Below, piece after piece: positions 1 to 10,908 of a DNA stretch of 64,000 nt; positions within the stretch are counted from its first letter, which is position 1, and the number at the start of each line of letters is the position of its first letter. Origin of the DNA: Corylus avellana (Eukaryota > Streptophyta > Magnoliopsida > Fagales > Betulaceae); contig NC_081542.1 of NCBI RefSeq assembly GCF_901000735.1, forward strand, positions 37,692,571 through 37,756,570, in the 5' to 3' direction. The notes beneath the pieces were generated by a model that saw nothing but the letters and a program-made list of their open reading frames with translations, did not search any database and was not told where the DNA came from. Made by a program: the position numbers and the translations under genes.

Positions 1-285
1 ATCAAATCTAAATTAAGAAAAATTAATTAATTTTTTTATTTTTAGAACAAAATTAAAAAGACAACCCCAAGGAGGAGAAGCCACCCCAGAGAAAGGTGGG
101 GGCGACTCACCGCCACCCTGCCCATCTGGGATGGCGCACGGCCACTCTCAGCAATCATATGACGAAAATTCCTTGAATTATTTATTTATTAATATTTTTT
201 AATCAATTTTTTGTTTAGTTTTAATTTTTAATTTTGCCCCATGTGAGCCAAGATTCTGGCTCTGCCACTATTCCCAACCCTACTT
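1..285. other. AT-rich intergenic DNA with transposon debris
   Basis: No coding region is seen. A GC-richer stretch at about 75-150 and a tail near 236-270 resemble decayed transposon ends common in plant genomes, but no intact terminal repeat was found. The last five bases (281-285, TACTT) are the left target duplication of the TRIM that follows. Confidence 0.4.
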
Positions 286-764
286 TGTAATACTCTGATC
301 CCATATTGGGAAGATGAGAAAAAGCCCACATAAAATAGGTGGTTTATAAAAACAGTCATGAGTGTTAAGTCTTACATTGCCTAGTTACTAGATGAAACTG
401 AGCTTTATAATGAATTTTAAGAAAACTTCAAATTGACTAGTCATTTTAGGATAATAGCGCAGATGTGGCTAGCGTTTTTCCTTGGGTTGTTACAAGTGGT
501 ATCAGAGCCATCTAGTAATGCCAGGTCATATGATACTGGAGCACTGCATGACGTGGCCCTAACAAGGACATCAGGAATTTAAGAGGGGAATTTGTAATAC
601 CCCAATTCCATATTGGGAAAATGAGAAAAAGCCCACATAATCATTAATATTAAATCCCACATTACCTAATTACTAGGTGAAACTGAGCTTTATAATGAAT
701 TATAAGGAAACTTCAAATTGCCTAGTCCTTTTGGGGTGCTAGCGCTTTTTCCTGGGTCGTTACA
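286..764 (+). mobile_element. Complete TRIM (terminal-repeat retrotransposon in miniature)
   Basis: The 479-bp element has two direct terminal repeats, 286-494 and 593-764. Both start TGTAATAC and end GTTACA, so they obey the TG...CA rule, and they share a TATTGGGA-AATGAGAAAAAGCCCACATAA-type core. A primer-binding site complementary to initiator-Met tRNA (TGGTATCAGAGCCA) lies at 497-510, two bases after the left repeat. A purine-rich tract (AAGAGGGGAA) lies at 581-590, just before the right repeat. The element is flanked by a perfect 5-bp duplication TACTT (281-285 and 765-769). Nothing is encoded in the roughly 98-bp interior, so it must be mobilised in trans. The right repeat is about 37 bp shorter because of a deletion in its first half. 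Confidence 0.93.
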
Positions 765-783
765 TACTTGGAGTGTGTTCTTA

Positions 784-1437
784 GAGCACTAGCAACAGAT
801 GCCCTATATGGCATTTCCTTCCTTATGCTTAGGGAAAAAAAGAGAAAAAGCCCCAAAACACACCCACATCAAAAGCCCTAAATTTAACTTACCTCAACGG
901 GTAGCTACAGTGTTTCCCAATGCAATGGGAAACACTGTAGCTACTTAATGCAATGGGAAATACTGTAGCTACCCAATGCTTTATTTTAATGATAATATAC
1001 CACAAGTCTCTCTCATCTCTCCTCTCTCCTCTCACGTTTCCTGATCTTTTCTTCCTCCTCTCTTCTTCTTCATAGCACTTCCATCTTCCTCTCTGCCTCT
1101 CTCTCTATCTCAAATGGAACCGGATCTTTATCGCTCATGTTCTCTCCTCCCCCATTTTTAGGCAAGAACTGAACTGAACAAAAAAAACTGAAGACCAAAA
1201 TTTTCAAAATGATGAAACCCATAAATTCCTCAGAAAGAACAAATCCACAGAATCATCAACCCAAAAACATTGAATATTCCACCACTCGAAATTAGTTATG
1301 GAGGAGGAACCGGAGAAGGTGGAAATCATGTTGAATGACCACAGAATTTTAGAGCTTGAAAAGAAAGGTAAATCAACAAACAAAAAAAATATCAAAGCCT
1401 AGAAATCAATGGAGACTAGAGAGAGAGATTGAGAGAC

Positions 1438-1469
<32 letters not shown>

Positions 1470-1672
1470 ACGCAGACAGAGAAGAGAGAGACGCGGAGAA
1501 AAGGGACTGATTTTTCTAGAAGAAAAAAAAAAGTAAAAGTAAAAAAATATTATTTTAATGATATAGAGAGTATTTAAGAAATTTATTGTGGGATATATTT
1601 AGATAGAGAACTAAAAAGTAATTTTATTCCTTAAATTTAAAGAAAATGGTTGAATATATGCTGCTAGTGCTC
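784..1672. mobile_element. Non-autonomous TIR DNA transposon, copy 1 of the GAGCACTAGCA family
   Basis: The left end GAGCACTAGCAACAGATG and the right end TGCTGCTAGTGCTC are inverted repeats. A second, inverted copy with the same outer sequences lies at 48372-51106. The outer 150 bp or so at both ends align between the copies. The flanking triplets (TTA left, GTA right) suggest a decayed TWA duplication as in PIF/Harbinger elements; this class call is inference. The interior holds two CACTGTAGCTAC-type repeats (905-975) and a GA-rich microsatellite (about 1410-1500). No transposase is encoded. Confidence 0.75.
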
Positions 1673-1795
1673 GTAGAATCAATTGTTAACAATATAGCAA
1701 CATCACCAAATAAGAATCCTTGTAGTGTTTCAATTGTTGAAGATAAGGAAGTGTGATCACATTATCTTGTAAATGTTATCTCTTAGATTAGTCAT

Positions 1796-3087
1796 TGATT
1801 GTGGTATTTTTGTGACCAAAAATATCAATTATAAAATAACCACTTGCAATAGGACGAATCTTTGTAAGATACGGCTATAGAGAGGGTGTCGAACCTCAAG
1901 GACTACAAGGGTTTTATTATCAAATTCGAAAGATCAAAATTAACTTAATTAAAAAGAGAATTGATTTGATTTTCTTTAAAAACTAAATTGCATTAAAATA
2001 AAAAAGATTTAAAATAAGAGAGAGAGTGTAGGGTATTGACTTCACCTTTATCCGCACAACAATGGTTAATCATAATTAATCCCAGAAATTCATTTTATGT
2101 ATGTTATAAATAAACAAGAAACTACCTTATTAAAGAATAAGCATAATCTATCTTCGGTTGGCACGGATCGTCCACCTAACCCCTAAGATGCGGTACGACC
2201 CGTCTTCCCTAGGTATAAACTATCAAATTCTTTAACAGGATACATACAATCAATGAATAAGTGTAATCCATCTTCGATTGGCATGAACTGTCTACCTAAA
2301 TTACACTAAACTAGGGTGTAGTACAATCCGTCTTCCCTAGGCATGGCCTATCAAATCCTATTGATTCTATGTCAATTAAACCCATTGTATAACCATCATT
2401 CACATAATCACAAAAAACAAGAATGATTTGAGATCAATAAAAGTAAAATATTTTCTAAGACAATAGAAGAATTTCACTAATATTAATTTTGGGATTTGAG
2501 AACAATTGTATTTAATAATTAAGAACAGAATCAAAAGGTAGCAATTCTCATAGTTATACAATCAATATGCATAAATTGAAAATCTAGAAATTAAATACAA
2601 TCAAATCATTGTGCTTGGATAGGGTTATATCAACACCCCACAAAGGGGTTTAGTCGCTCATGATCTTCTAAGCTCCAAAGACAAATTTATGATTTCTAGA
2701 TCTAGGAAGCGGTGTGTCTTTTTTCTCAATGCTTATAGGCCTATTTATAGGGATTAGGAGAACCCTAGAAGCCCTAAGAATTCCACAAAAATCGTAATTC
2801 AGTCCCCCAGCCGGATTGGGAGACCTATAAAAACTTTCCTTATCAATTCCGGACTCCTTTTTGCCTTTGCCGCGCGTGTGTGCTCGAGCGCACTGTAACT
2901 ACAGTAATGTGCTACAGTACTTGCTATAGTAACTGAAATGCATTTGAGCCAAAAATCAATGATTTTCTTGTATCTTTTTTAAAGATGTGAAAACACAAAA
3001 ACAAAACAAAATCAAACAAATAACAATGCTAAGGAATTAACATATGCAAATTAAGGGGTTTGAATGTGCAACATTCGGCGCTTAACA
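1796..3087 (-). repeat. 3' LTR of the nested Gypsy (family 1 LTR)
   Basis: Nearly the same sequence as 7711-9019. On the minus strand a TATA box (CCTATAAATAGGCC) lies near 2738-2752, and a CTCGAGCGCACTGTA motif lies upstream of it near 2883-2897. Two imperfect copies of a 100-bp segment with TCTTCGRTTGGCA...GTCTTCCCTAGG occupy about 2140-2345. Confidence 0.9.
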
Positions 3088-4475
3088 CACCCCCCAACTT
3101 ACATATTACTAATCCCTTAGCAATACAAAACAGAAAATAAACCGAAAAATAAAAAGATAAATCCATCTTTCGTGAGATGTACGGTTGCATTTAGCGTATG
3201 CAACAAGCCTTTTAAATCCCTAGGAGTTCTCTAGAGGACGAATGAAGTCTCGTGAGGGTTTTCCAGGAATTATACCTACAAACATTGTCATCATAATGTC
3301 ATTCAAAAGGATAAAGCATCACAAAAATAATGGTTCTCATTCATTAGCAAGCTTAAAATTATAAACTTCATCTTCAAAATTCCAAGGAATTTACAAGTCA
3401 AATCACTTACAAATGGCAGATTGAGATACATAAATTTCAATTAGTGCAAAGTGAACTAACACATAATCATGAGGTTTCAAAATAATTCCAATATGAATGA
3501 ATCAACATCTCAGAATTCATTGGACTTCATATCAAATGAAACAACCAAGGCATACATTTTTTTTTTTTCCTTTTTTTTTGTTGTAGGCTTTGCAATGCTT
3601 AGCTCCCTTAAGCTTTCTAGTTGACCCATGTATCGACTGTTAGGCCAATGTCTCCCAAACCAAATGGCTTTAGGGCATTAGGTGTAAAGACACCCCTAAA
3701 GACTTACTAACTCGAGTCAAAAAGGCTACGAAGCTAAGCTAGCCATTTTATTAATCAACCCAAAAATTTCACTTTTTGACGTGAACATTCACTACTTAAT
3801 GAGGCAAGAGGTTCGATTACTCAGTGAAAAATTCAAACTTCATTTTTTTAAAAAAAATTTTATAGCATGCCAAAGTTATTCACCCAATATGTCACCTAAC
3901 AGAATTCAAGATATTGAAAACAAACATAATTGGTCTCAAAATTCATACCTCACAGATATGTGCTAGTGTGCTTAAGATAGATTTAAATTGACACAAGAAG
4001 CATCTCATGTTACCAAAAGTAAGTAACAAAACTTAAAATCCCTAATTTTTATGATCATGTGTTCATAACTTTAAGCCTATCAATGAAATTTAAATTAGAA
4101 TCAAAGCTCAATCATATGCTTAAGAATGACATAACAACAAAAATGGACCGTGTTTTATTTTTCCATTCCCCCAAACTTGAATCATACATTGTCCCCAATG
4201 TATGTATAGAACTAAAGAATAAGATCAAGAGTATAGGAATACTTGAATGAGCAGATGGGGGCATATCATAGCCCCAACTTGTATGCAAAAACACATGTCC
4301 CTAAAAAAAAAAGTGATACTCCAACCAAATACCAATCAAGTGCATACATTGTTGTAAAAATATAATCAAACAATGAAACAACAATGGATAAAATAAACCT
4401 GGATGGAGATCATGTACCCTGGTGGAGTGAGGAGTCAAGCGCACAGGGCCTGCGCTTGATCCTATTAGGTATTTC
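3088..4475 (-). other. Non-coding 3' interior of the nested Gypsy
   Basis: About 1.4 kb between the end of the gag-protease reading frame and the 3' LTR, where other Gypsy elements carry RT, RNase H and integrase. Only stop-rich short frames are present. The first part (3088 to about 3990) aligns well with 33077 to about 34030 in a second element of this window, so this non-coding tail is inherited and is not a private deletion scar. Confidence 0.75.
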
Positions 4476-4955
4476 TCAATGTAAGTCCGAGTCCCGAAGG
4501 ATCTTACCTCGATCCTTCAAAAGTCCAACCAAGCTCTTCCATCCCTTCTTCTTTATGATCATGTAGCACTCCACAAGGAAGATGATTCCTCTTAACATCC
4601 CGAAACTGCTTCTCCCAGCTAATAGGTCTTGATGCTCCCCATGACGATGTTCAGGGTGTTTGTCCCGAACTGGTTTCATGATCAACCTCCTATCTCTGTG
4701 GGAGTTCTCAAAAACCGGGGTAGCTAGGGAATTTGCCAAAAAAATTTCCACCCTAATGAAATCCACTTCAGCAATCTCTAAATGAAATATGTCCCCTGTG
4801 GGGTTGTCATCAGGTGGTGGATTACTTGAAGTGAGAGGCATAGGCTCCGATGGGTTTCTCCATGATAGGGCTCCAGATAGAGGATCAGGAGGTGGGTCTT
4901 CAACAGTTTCGCCAATGTCATCCAAGAAGAAACATGCATTCTGATCATGCGCATT
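4476..4955 (-). pseudogene. C-terminal extension of the Gypsy gag-protease frame
   Basis: After an in-frame stop (FNAF-stop, 4956-4958) the same frame stays open through 4476, beginning NAHDQNACFFLDDIGE and then running proline-rich. The stop looks like a recent substitution, because the frame stays open on both sides. No RT motif follows. The function is unknown; it may be the protease C-terminal spacer that precedes RT in relatives that still have pol. Confidence 0.5.
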
Positions 4956-6029
4956 CTAGAAGGCATTGAAGATGTTCAATCTGATCTTCATATTCCCAAA
5001 AGAGATCTTCATTACTTCGGTTTGGCAATTGATGCATGCATTGGCTGTGGCGAGGAAAGGACCCCCAAGGATGACAGGAATCTGCTTCTTTGGATTTAAG
5101 ACCGGTTCTGTGTCTAGAACTATAAAGTCAACTGGATAGTAGAACTTGTCCACCTTGATAATGACATCTTCCACAATCCCACGGGGTTTCTTGATCGAGC
5201 AGTCAGCCAATTGCAAGATAGTACTTGTCGATTTCAATTCCCCTAAGCCCAGTTTCTGATATACCGAGTATGGAAGCAAATTAACACCAGTTCCTAAGTC
5301 GAGGAGAGCTCTTTCAATCTCAGTGTTTCCGATGACGCACGAAATTGTAGGCGCTCTAGGGTCTTTGAACTTTGGAGGAGTGTTATGCTGAATCAGAGAG
5401 CTTACTTGCTCGGTGAGAATAACCTTCTTGGGAATGTGTTTCCAATTCTTCCTCTTTTGAGTGCACAAGTCCTTAAGAAATTTTGCATATGCTGGAATTT
5501 GATTGATGGCATCAAGGAGTGGGACGTTGATTTGAACCTGCTTGAAGGTTTCCATCATATCTTGTATCTTCTCTCCTTGTTTCCCAAAGTGGGAGGGTGC
5601 CTTAAGCCACTCTAGGAATGGGACATTAGGCTCATATGGTACCTCAGGAGTGGGGGCAGATGATGAAGTTGCCTCGATGCTTACTTGTTTACCCTTGTCC
5701 TGATGCAGATTCTGTAGGGCCTCAATTTGCTCATCCTTCTTTTCTTCCACATGATTGTCAACCAGTCTTCTGTTTCGCAATGTGGTGATGGCTTGAACTT
5801 GCTCTAGATAAGATGTGCTTCCTTCTACCATGTATAGTCCCCTAGGGTTGGCCACTGGCTGACTTGAAAACTTTCCTTCATCCCTCATGTTGAGGGCATT
5901 GGCAAGTTGTCCGACTTGAGCTTCTAGCTTGGCAATGGACTGGGAATTGGAGTTCACTATCTCTTGTTGAGATTTTACCGTCTGATTTATCTCGCCCACC
6001 TGGCCGGTCAGCTCACTCATCATTTTCAA
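4956..6029 (-). pseudogene. Retropepsin-like aspartic protease domain of the nested Gypsy
   Basis: A 357-residue open frame. The N-terminal part is coiled-coil-like (heptads around SKLEAQVGQLANALN in the first 50 residues). A linker rich in E, K and P follows, then a retropepsin fold from about residue 210: the flap/active-site segment ALLDLGTGVNLLPYSVY, in which DLG replaces DTG/DSG (common in plant Gypsy proteases), and the second conserved segment VILGGPFLATANACI. It would cleave the gag polyprotein inside the virus-like particle. The start chosen is only the first Met of the open frame; the real protein was probably a continuation of gag. Confidence 0.8.
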
Positions 6030-6206
6030 CCTCCGATCCTCAAAATTAGAATCTGAGTGAGGTGGTGCAGCCTGTTATTGCTGCTGTGGAGGTCGGTAAG
6101 TGGAATGAGGTTGGTAGGGCTGCCTGTTGGATTAAGCTTGATTGTGTGGCCCTGGGGCTGGGCTGCCCAAATAGGAGTTCTTCCACGAGAAATTTGGATG
6201 ATTTCT

Positions 6207-7292
6207 CTACCTGGGGTTGTAGGTATTGGAATACGGATCATTACCCGGTCTGGAGAAAGCTGCATTAACCTGCTCATTAGCAACATTAGTATAATTTCCA
6301 ACCAGAAAGCAGTTATTTACATGATGCATAGGACTAGAACAAAATGAGCAAGATTCATGTGGTGTGTGCATGTGGGCAGTATTAGGAGCAAAACCAACAG
6401 TCATCAAAACTTGATCTAGCTTCTTGGTAATAACGTCAACCACTTGGGTGGCCATGTTTGGGGAATTGCCTGCTTCATACAAACTCTTTGTCTTGAGTGC
6501 TTTAGGTGCTGGTGCCCTTCGTCTGGTGGAAACCTGCTGAAGAGAATTTGTACTCAAATTTTCAAACATAGACCATGCTTCATCTTCGCTTTTTAACATG
6601 AATGTTCCCCCACAAGATGCATCTACCATTTTTCTATTGGACTCGGTCAGGCCATCATAGAAACACTGCACTAGCTGCCATTTCGAGACAGCGTGGTGTG
6701 GGCATGATCTAAGTAAGCCTTGCAGCCTATCCCAAGTCTCATGGAAATCTTCTCCCTCATATTGGGAGAAGCTAGTGATAGCTCTCCTAATGTCATTGGT
6801 CATTCCTATGGGAAAATACTTCTTAATAAATTCTTGCTGCAATTGAGCCCAAGAAGTGATAGAGTTGGGTGTTAATGACTGGAATCAATGTTTGGCTTTT
6901 TCCTTGAGGGAGAAAGGAAAAAGACGCATCCTTAGGGCATCCTCAGTGAATCCATTCATTTTAATGGTAGAACAAATTGCTTCGAAATCACTGAGGAAGT
7001 CATAAGGGTTTTCAGTGCTAAGCCCTAGGAAAGAAGGTAAACTTTGTATAGTGCTGGGCTTAATTTCATAATAGGCTGCCGTAACCTCCGACAACCGGAG
7101 ACATGTGGGAGTAGTGTAAGTGGTAGGGAGATAATGATCTTGCAAAGCCACGTGGTTAGCGTCTCCCATGGTCTCAGTGGGACTCTCTTCTAGCAAATTA
7201 GGAGTCTTTTGGGATCTAATTTGTCTAAGAGTACGTTCAATTTCAAGGTCGCAAGGAATTAATGGAAAAGACAAAGAACGGCGACCTTGCAT
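6207..7292 (-). pseudogene. Gypsy gag (capsid and nucleocapsid)
   Basis: Two open stretches, 7292-6885 and 6884-6207, lie in one frame and are separated only by a stop at 6882-6884 (KAKH-stop-FQSLTPNS, where related gags have Trp, so TGG to TGA). The middle carries the Retrotrans_gag capsid domain (FLSDFEAICSTIKMNG, EFIKKYFPIGMTND, DRLQGLLRSCPHH). Near the C-terminus (about 6335-6380) is a zinc knuckle CSFCSSPMHHVNNC (CX2CX4HX4C). Gag packages element RNA in cytoplasmic particles. The start is not firmly placed: the open frame begins at 7292 just after a basic MQGRRSL segment. Confidence 0.85.
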
Positions 7293-7710
7293 AAAAAAAC
7301 AAAAAGAAAAAAGAAAAGAAAAACTAAGCTAAAACAGGAAAGTAAAGCTCACAAACGGCCCTTAGATGCACTTAGGGTTTTGGATGCAGGTTGCTGCAAG
7401 TGCGCTCGATCGCACGGCAGGGTGTGCTCGAGCGTACTGCCGCAGATGGGTGCGAGCGTAGGAGGGGAAGGCTCGAGCGCTGCTGGCTTGGTTCCTGTTG
7501 GAGTGCGTCCGTGCGCTCGATTGCAGTCACAGAAAAGGTAGCTACGGACCTGTTTGTAAATTCCAAAATAAAATAAAAAAATAAAAACAAAACAAAAAAC
7601 AGAATTAAAGTTAGCAACTTAAAGCAGAAAAATAAATTATTAAGCTAAAATCAATCCTTAAATTTAGATAATGAAACCATTAAGCAGTCCTCGGCAACGG
7701 CGCCAAAAAT
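7293..7710 (-). other. 5' leader and PBS of the nested Gypsy
   Basis: This leader lies between the 5' LTR and gag. The primer-binding site is 7692-7705. The segment 7395-7530 has at least five GC-rich motifs of the form TGCGCTCGATCGCA / GCTCGAGCGTACTG in otherwise AT-rich DNA, the same motif class found in the LTRs at 2883 and 8800 and in the family 2 LTRs. Open frames here in either strand are by-products of this repeat. Confidence 0.7.
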
Positions 7711-9019
7711 TGATTGTGGTATTTTTGTGACCAAAAATATCAATTATAAAAATAACCACTCTCAATAGGACGAATCTTTGTAGGATACAGCTATAGAGAG
7801 GGTGTCGAACCTCAAGGACTTCAGGGGTTTTGTTATTAAATTCGAAAGATCAAAACTAACTTAATTAGAAAGAGAATTGATTTGATTTTCTTTAAAACTA
7901 AAGTGCATGAAAATAAAAGAGATTTAAAATAAGAGAGAGAGTGTAGGGTATTGACTTCACCTCTATCCGCACAACAATGGCTAATCATAATTAATCCAAA
8001 AAATTCATTCTATGCATGTTATAAATAAACAAGAAACTAAATTATTAAAGAATAAGCATAATCTATTTTCGGTTGGCACGGATCGTCTACCTAACCACTA
8101 AGATGCGGTACGACTCATCTTCCTTAGGTATAAATTATCAAATTCTTTACCATGATACATACAATCAATGAATAAGTGTAACCCATCTTCGGTTGGCACA
8201 GACTGTCTACCTAAATTACACTAAACTAGGGTGTAGTACAATTCGTCTTCCCTAGGTATGGCCTATCAAATCCTATTGATCATATGTCAATTAAACTCAT
8301 TGTATAACCATCATCCTCATAATCATAGAAACCAAGAATGATTTGAGATCAATAAAAGTAAAATACTTTCTAAGACAATAGAAGAATTTCACTAATATTG
8401 ATTTTGGAATTTAAGAACAATTGCATTTAATAATTAAGAAAAGAATCAAAAGGTAGCAATTCTCATAATTATACAATCAACATGCATAAATTGAAAATCT
8501 AGAAATTAAATACAATCAAACCATTGTGCTTGGATAGGGTTACATCAACACCCCACGAAGGGGTTTAGCCGCTCATGATCTTCTAAGCTCCAAAGACAAA
8601 TTTATGATTTCTAGCTCTAGGAAGCGGTGTGTCTTTTTTTCTCAATGCTTAGAGGCCTATTTATAGGGATTAGGAGAACCCTAGAAGCCCTAAGAATTTC
8701 AGAAAAATTGTAATTTAGTCTCCCAGTTGGATTGGGAGACTTAGAAAAACTTTCCTTATCAATTTCGGACTTCTTTTTGCCTTTGCCGCGCGTGTGCACT
8801 CGAGCGCACTGTAGCTACAGTAACTTTGCTACGGTAACCCCGCTACTGTACTTGCTATAGTAATTGAAATGCATTTTGAGCCAAAAATCAATGATTTTCT
8901 TGTATCTTTATTAAAGACCTGAAAACACAAAAATAAAACAAAATCAAACAAACAACAATGCTAAGGAATTAACATATACAAATTAAGGGGTTTGAATGTG
9001 CAACATTCGGCGCTTATCA
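7711..9019 (-). repeat. 5' LTR of the nested Gypsy (family 1 LTR)
   Basis: Direct-repeat partner of 1796-3087. The minus-strand TATA box CCTATAAATAGGCC is near 8652-8668. CTCGAGCGCACTGTAGCTAC lies upstream of it near 8800-8820. Scattered substitutions and small indels separate the two LTRs, so the insertion is not brand new. Confidence 0.9.
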
Positions 9020-9222
9020 GTCATTCTTTGTAATTCAAATGTATAGTTTGTTAGGATATAATCTCATTCAAATGTATAGTTTGTTAGGATACAATCTCTG
9101 TAAAGCCTATTTATATTCATTTAATGAAACAACACTGGTATCGTTGAAACCAGCATTCAAACCTACTTTCAAACTTGCTATCAGAGCCAATTTTTGGCTA
9201 ACCCCACTTCTTCGTTCCATCA

Positions 9223-9948
9223 ATGGCACTTATTAACCCTGATTCCGCTTCATATGTTTTTCCTAATGTCACGCAATTTGTGTCTATGAAACTTGATGGT
9301 CCTACGAACTACTTGGGTTGGACCACTCATTTCCTTCCTGTCTTACACCACCATGACCTCATAGGCATTGTGGACGGCACAGAGATTTGTCCCCCAGCCT
9401 TTGTTGTTGATGCAGAGGGCAACCCAACAACTATCCACAGTCAAGCATATTTGCTATGGCAGAAAAAGGACCAGTTCATATTGGCCTGGATTAACGCCAC
9501 TCTCACTGAGAGGGTGTTAACTACTGTTTACTGCATGAATACAGCTAGACAGGTTTGGCTGCACCTATCCAAACAGTTTGCTCCAAACTCACGCTCTCGG
9601 GTTACAACCCTCAAGTGTCAACTCCAAACCATCGTCCAAGGAAATCAGACCTACTCCGAGTACCTTGCCACTGCCAAAAGTTATGCTGATCAACTTGCTG
9701 TAGTTGGGAAAAGTGTTGATGATGAGGATTTAATCTCATATATGATTGGAGGACTTAATTCCCCTTACCAATCCTTCATCACCGCTTTTAATTTTGTCAC
9801 CAGGGAGAATCCAATTCCATTTGAGGAATTTCAGATGGAGTTGCTGAACTTTGATCACATGCTGGATGCCCATCAACGTACTGCTCAACCTGAAGGAGGC
9901 AAAATTGCTTTCTTCACTCAAAAATCCAAACAACACTACAAGAAGTAA
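9223..9948 (+). pseudogene. Copia C gag (N-terminal and capsid part)
   Basis: A 241-residue open frame starting 34 bp after the PBS. The N-terminal segment (VSMKLDGPTNYLGWTTHFLP) is the Copia gag N-terminal domain, followed by the UBN2/retrotransposon gag region (residues about 80-215: VWLHLSKQF, LKCQLQTIVQGNQTYSEYL, DEDLISYMIGGL). Translation stops at 9946-9948, before the zinc finger, so gag is separated from the rest by a nonsense change. Confidence 0.88.
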
Positions 9949-10139
9949 AGGTTCAACCAATTCGGCAAGCTCTCTGTTAAACAGCAACCACGTTTATTCC
10001 CATCTCAGCAGCAGATGGCTCATCCTCCACAGCCCTACCAACCATCCATAGGAGCTTCTTAGCAGCACGTCTCCTTTCCACAAGGATCATAGTTTCCTGG
10101 TGCTGTTGTCCCAAATGGTAAACCACTATCTACTACCCC

Positions 10140-10908
10140 TTTTTCCCCTACTAATCATGTTCCCTGCCAGATTTGTAGGAGGATAAGCCATCAAGCTTTA
10201 GACTGCTACCATATGATGGATTTCTCTTATCAAGGACGCCATCCTCCTTCCCAGTTGGCAGCGCTGGCTGCACATATGCATGGTACTCCTGAAACTGAGC
10301 AACCATGGTATCTTGACAGTGGTGCTAATCATCATGTGACTTCAGATCTTGAAAATCTGTCAGGACAACAACCATACCACGAAATTGATAAAGTGATAGT
10401 AGGCAATGGAGGAGGTCTACAAATAGCAAACACTGATTTTTCTCTCTTTTCCACTTCACACAAAAACATTTAATTAAACAATATGCTTCATTACCCAAAT
10501 GCCTCTTCTAATTTATTGTGCCTACAAAAATTTTGTAGAGATAATAATTGCTATTTTATTCTAACCGCATCCTATTTTATCATCAAGGATATACAGACCA
10601 GGGAAATTCTCTTGGAGGGGCTGAGTGAAGCAGGTCTTTATCCTATTTATCTCAAGCAATTGCATTCCAATAAAGTCACATCCAAAGCTGCATTCCTCTC
10701 CTCAGCAGCTTTTCTATCTCGTTTTTCTGCTTTCCTAGGAGTCACAGCACCATTTGATGTTTGGCACTCTCGTCTTGAACACCCAGCAAATTTGGTCATC
10801 AATAAACTACTTCAACAATCTTTGTTGCCCATTTCGGGATCTGTTAAATCTAAGCAACCATGTCATCCTTGTCACATTGCCAAGAGCAAAAAAATTATCT
10901 TTTTCTGA
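10140..10908 (+). pseudogene. Copia C zinc finger, protease and pre-integrase
   Basis: CQICRRISHQALDC at about 10168-10209 is a CX2CX4HX4C-type knuckle. The protease active site WYLDSGANHHVTSD follows near 10306-10347. From 10483 a new frame gives the GAG-pre-integrase domain (DVWHSRLEHPANLVINKLLQ and a CHPCHIAKSKK zinc-binding end). The conserved LGH triplet reads LEH here. Two frame changes separate these blocks. Confidence 0.85.

Larger units (their letters stand above)
1796..9019 (-). mobile_element. Gypsy-type LTR retrotransposon encoding only gag and protease, nested in Copia C
   Basis: Read on the minus strand, the 5' LTR is 7711-9019 and the 3' LTR is 1796-3087 (about 1.3 kb each, starting TGTTAAGCGCC / TGATAAGCGCC and ending in CA). 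The target duplication GTCAT is perfect (1791-1795 and 9020-9024). Next to the 5' LTR, positions 7692-7705 read TGGCGCCGTTGCCG on the minus strand; this matches the 3' end of plant tRNA-Asp, the primer type reported for Athila/Tat-lineage Gypsy elements. A PPT-like AAGTTGGGGGGTG borders the 3' LTR at 3088-3100. The internal region (4.6 kb) encodes gag and a retropepsin but shows no RT, RNase H or integrase. It is younger than the Copia it interrupts. Confidence 0.92.

Noticed and set aside
1356..1577. Arg/Glu-rich open frame
   Set aside because: It is a translation of the GA microsatellite inside the TIR transposon 784-1672.
7287..7617. Open frames of 60-84 codons on both strands
   Set aside because: They result from stop-poor GC-rich palindromic repeats in the Gypsy leader. 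No domain was recognised.
7692..7705. Match to the 3' end of tRNA-Asp, possible tRNA gene
   Set aside because: Only the last 14 bases match and they abut an LTR start, so it is the Gypsy primer-binding site. No cloverleaf is present upstream.
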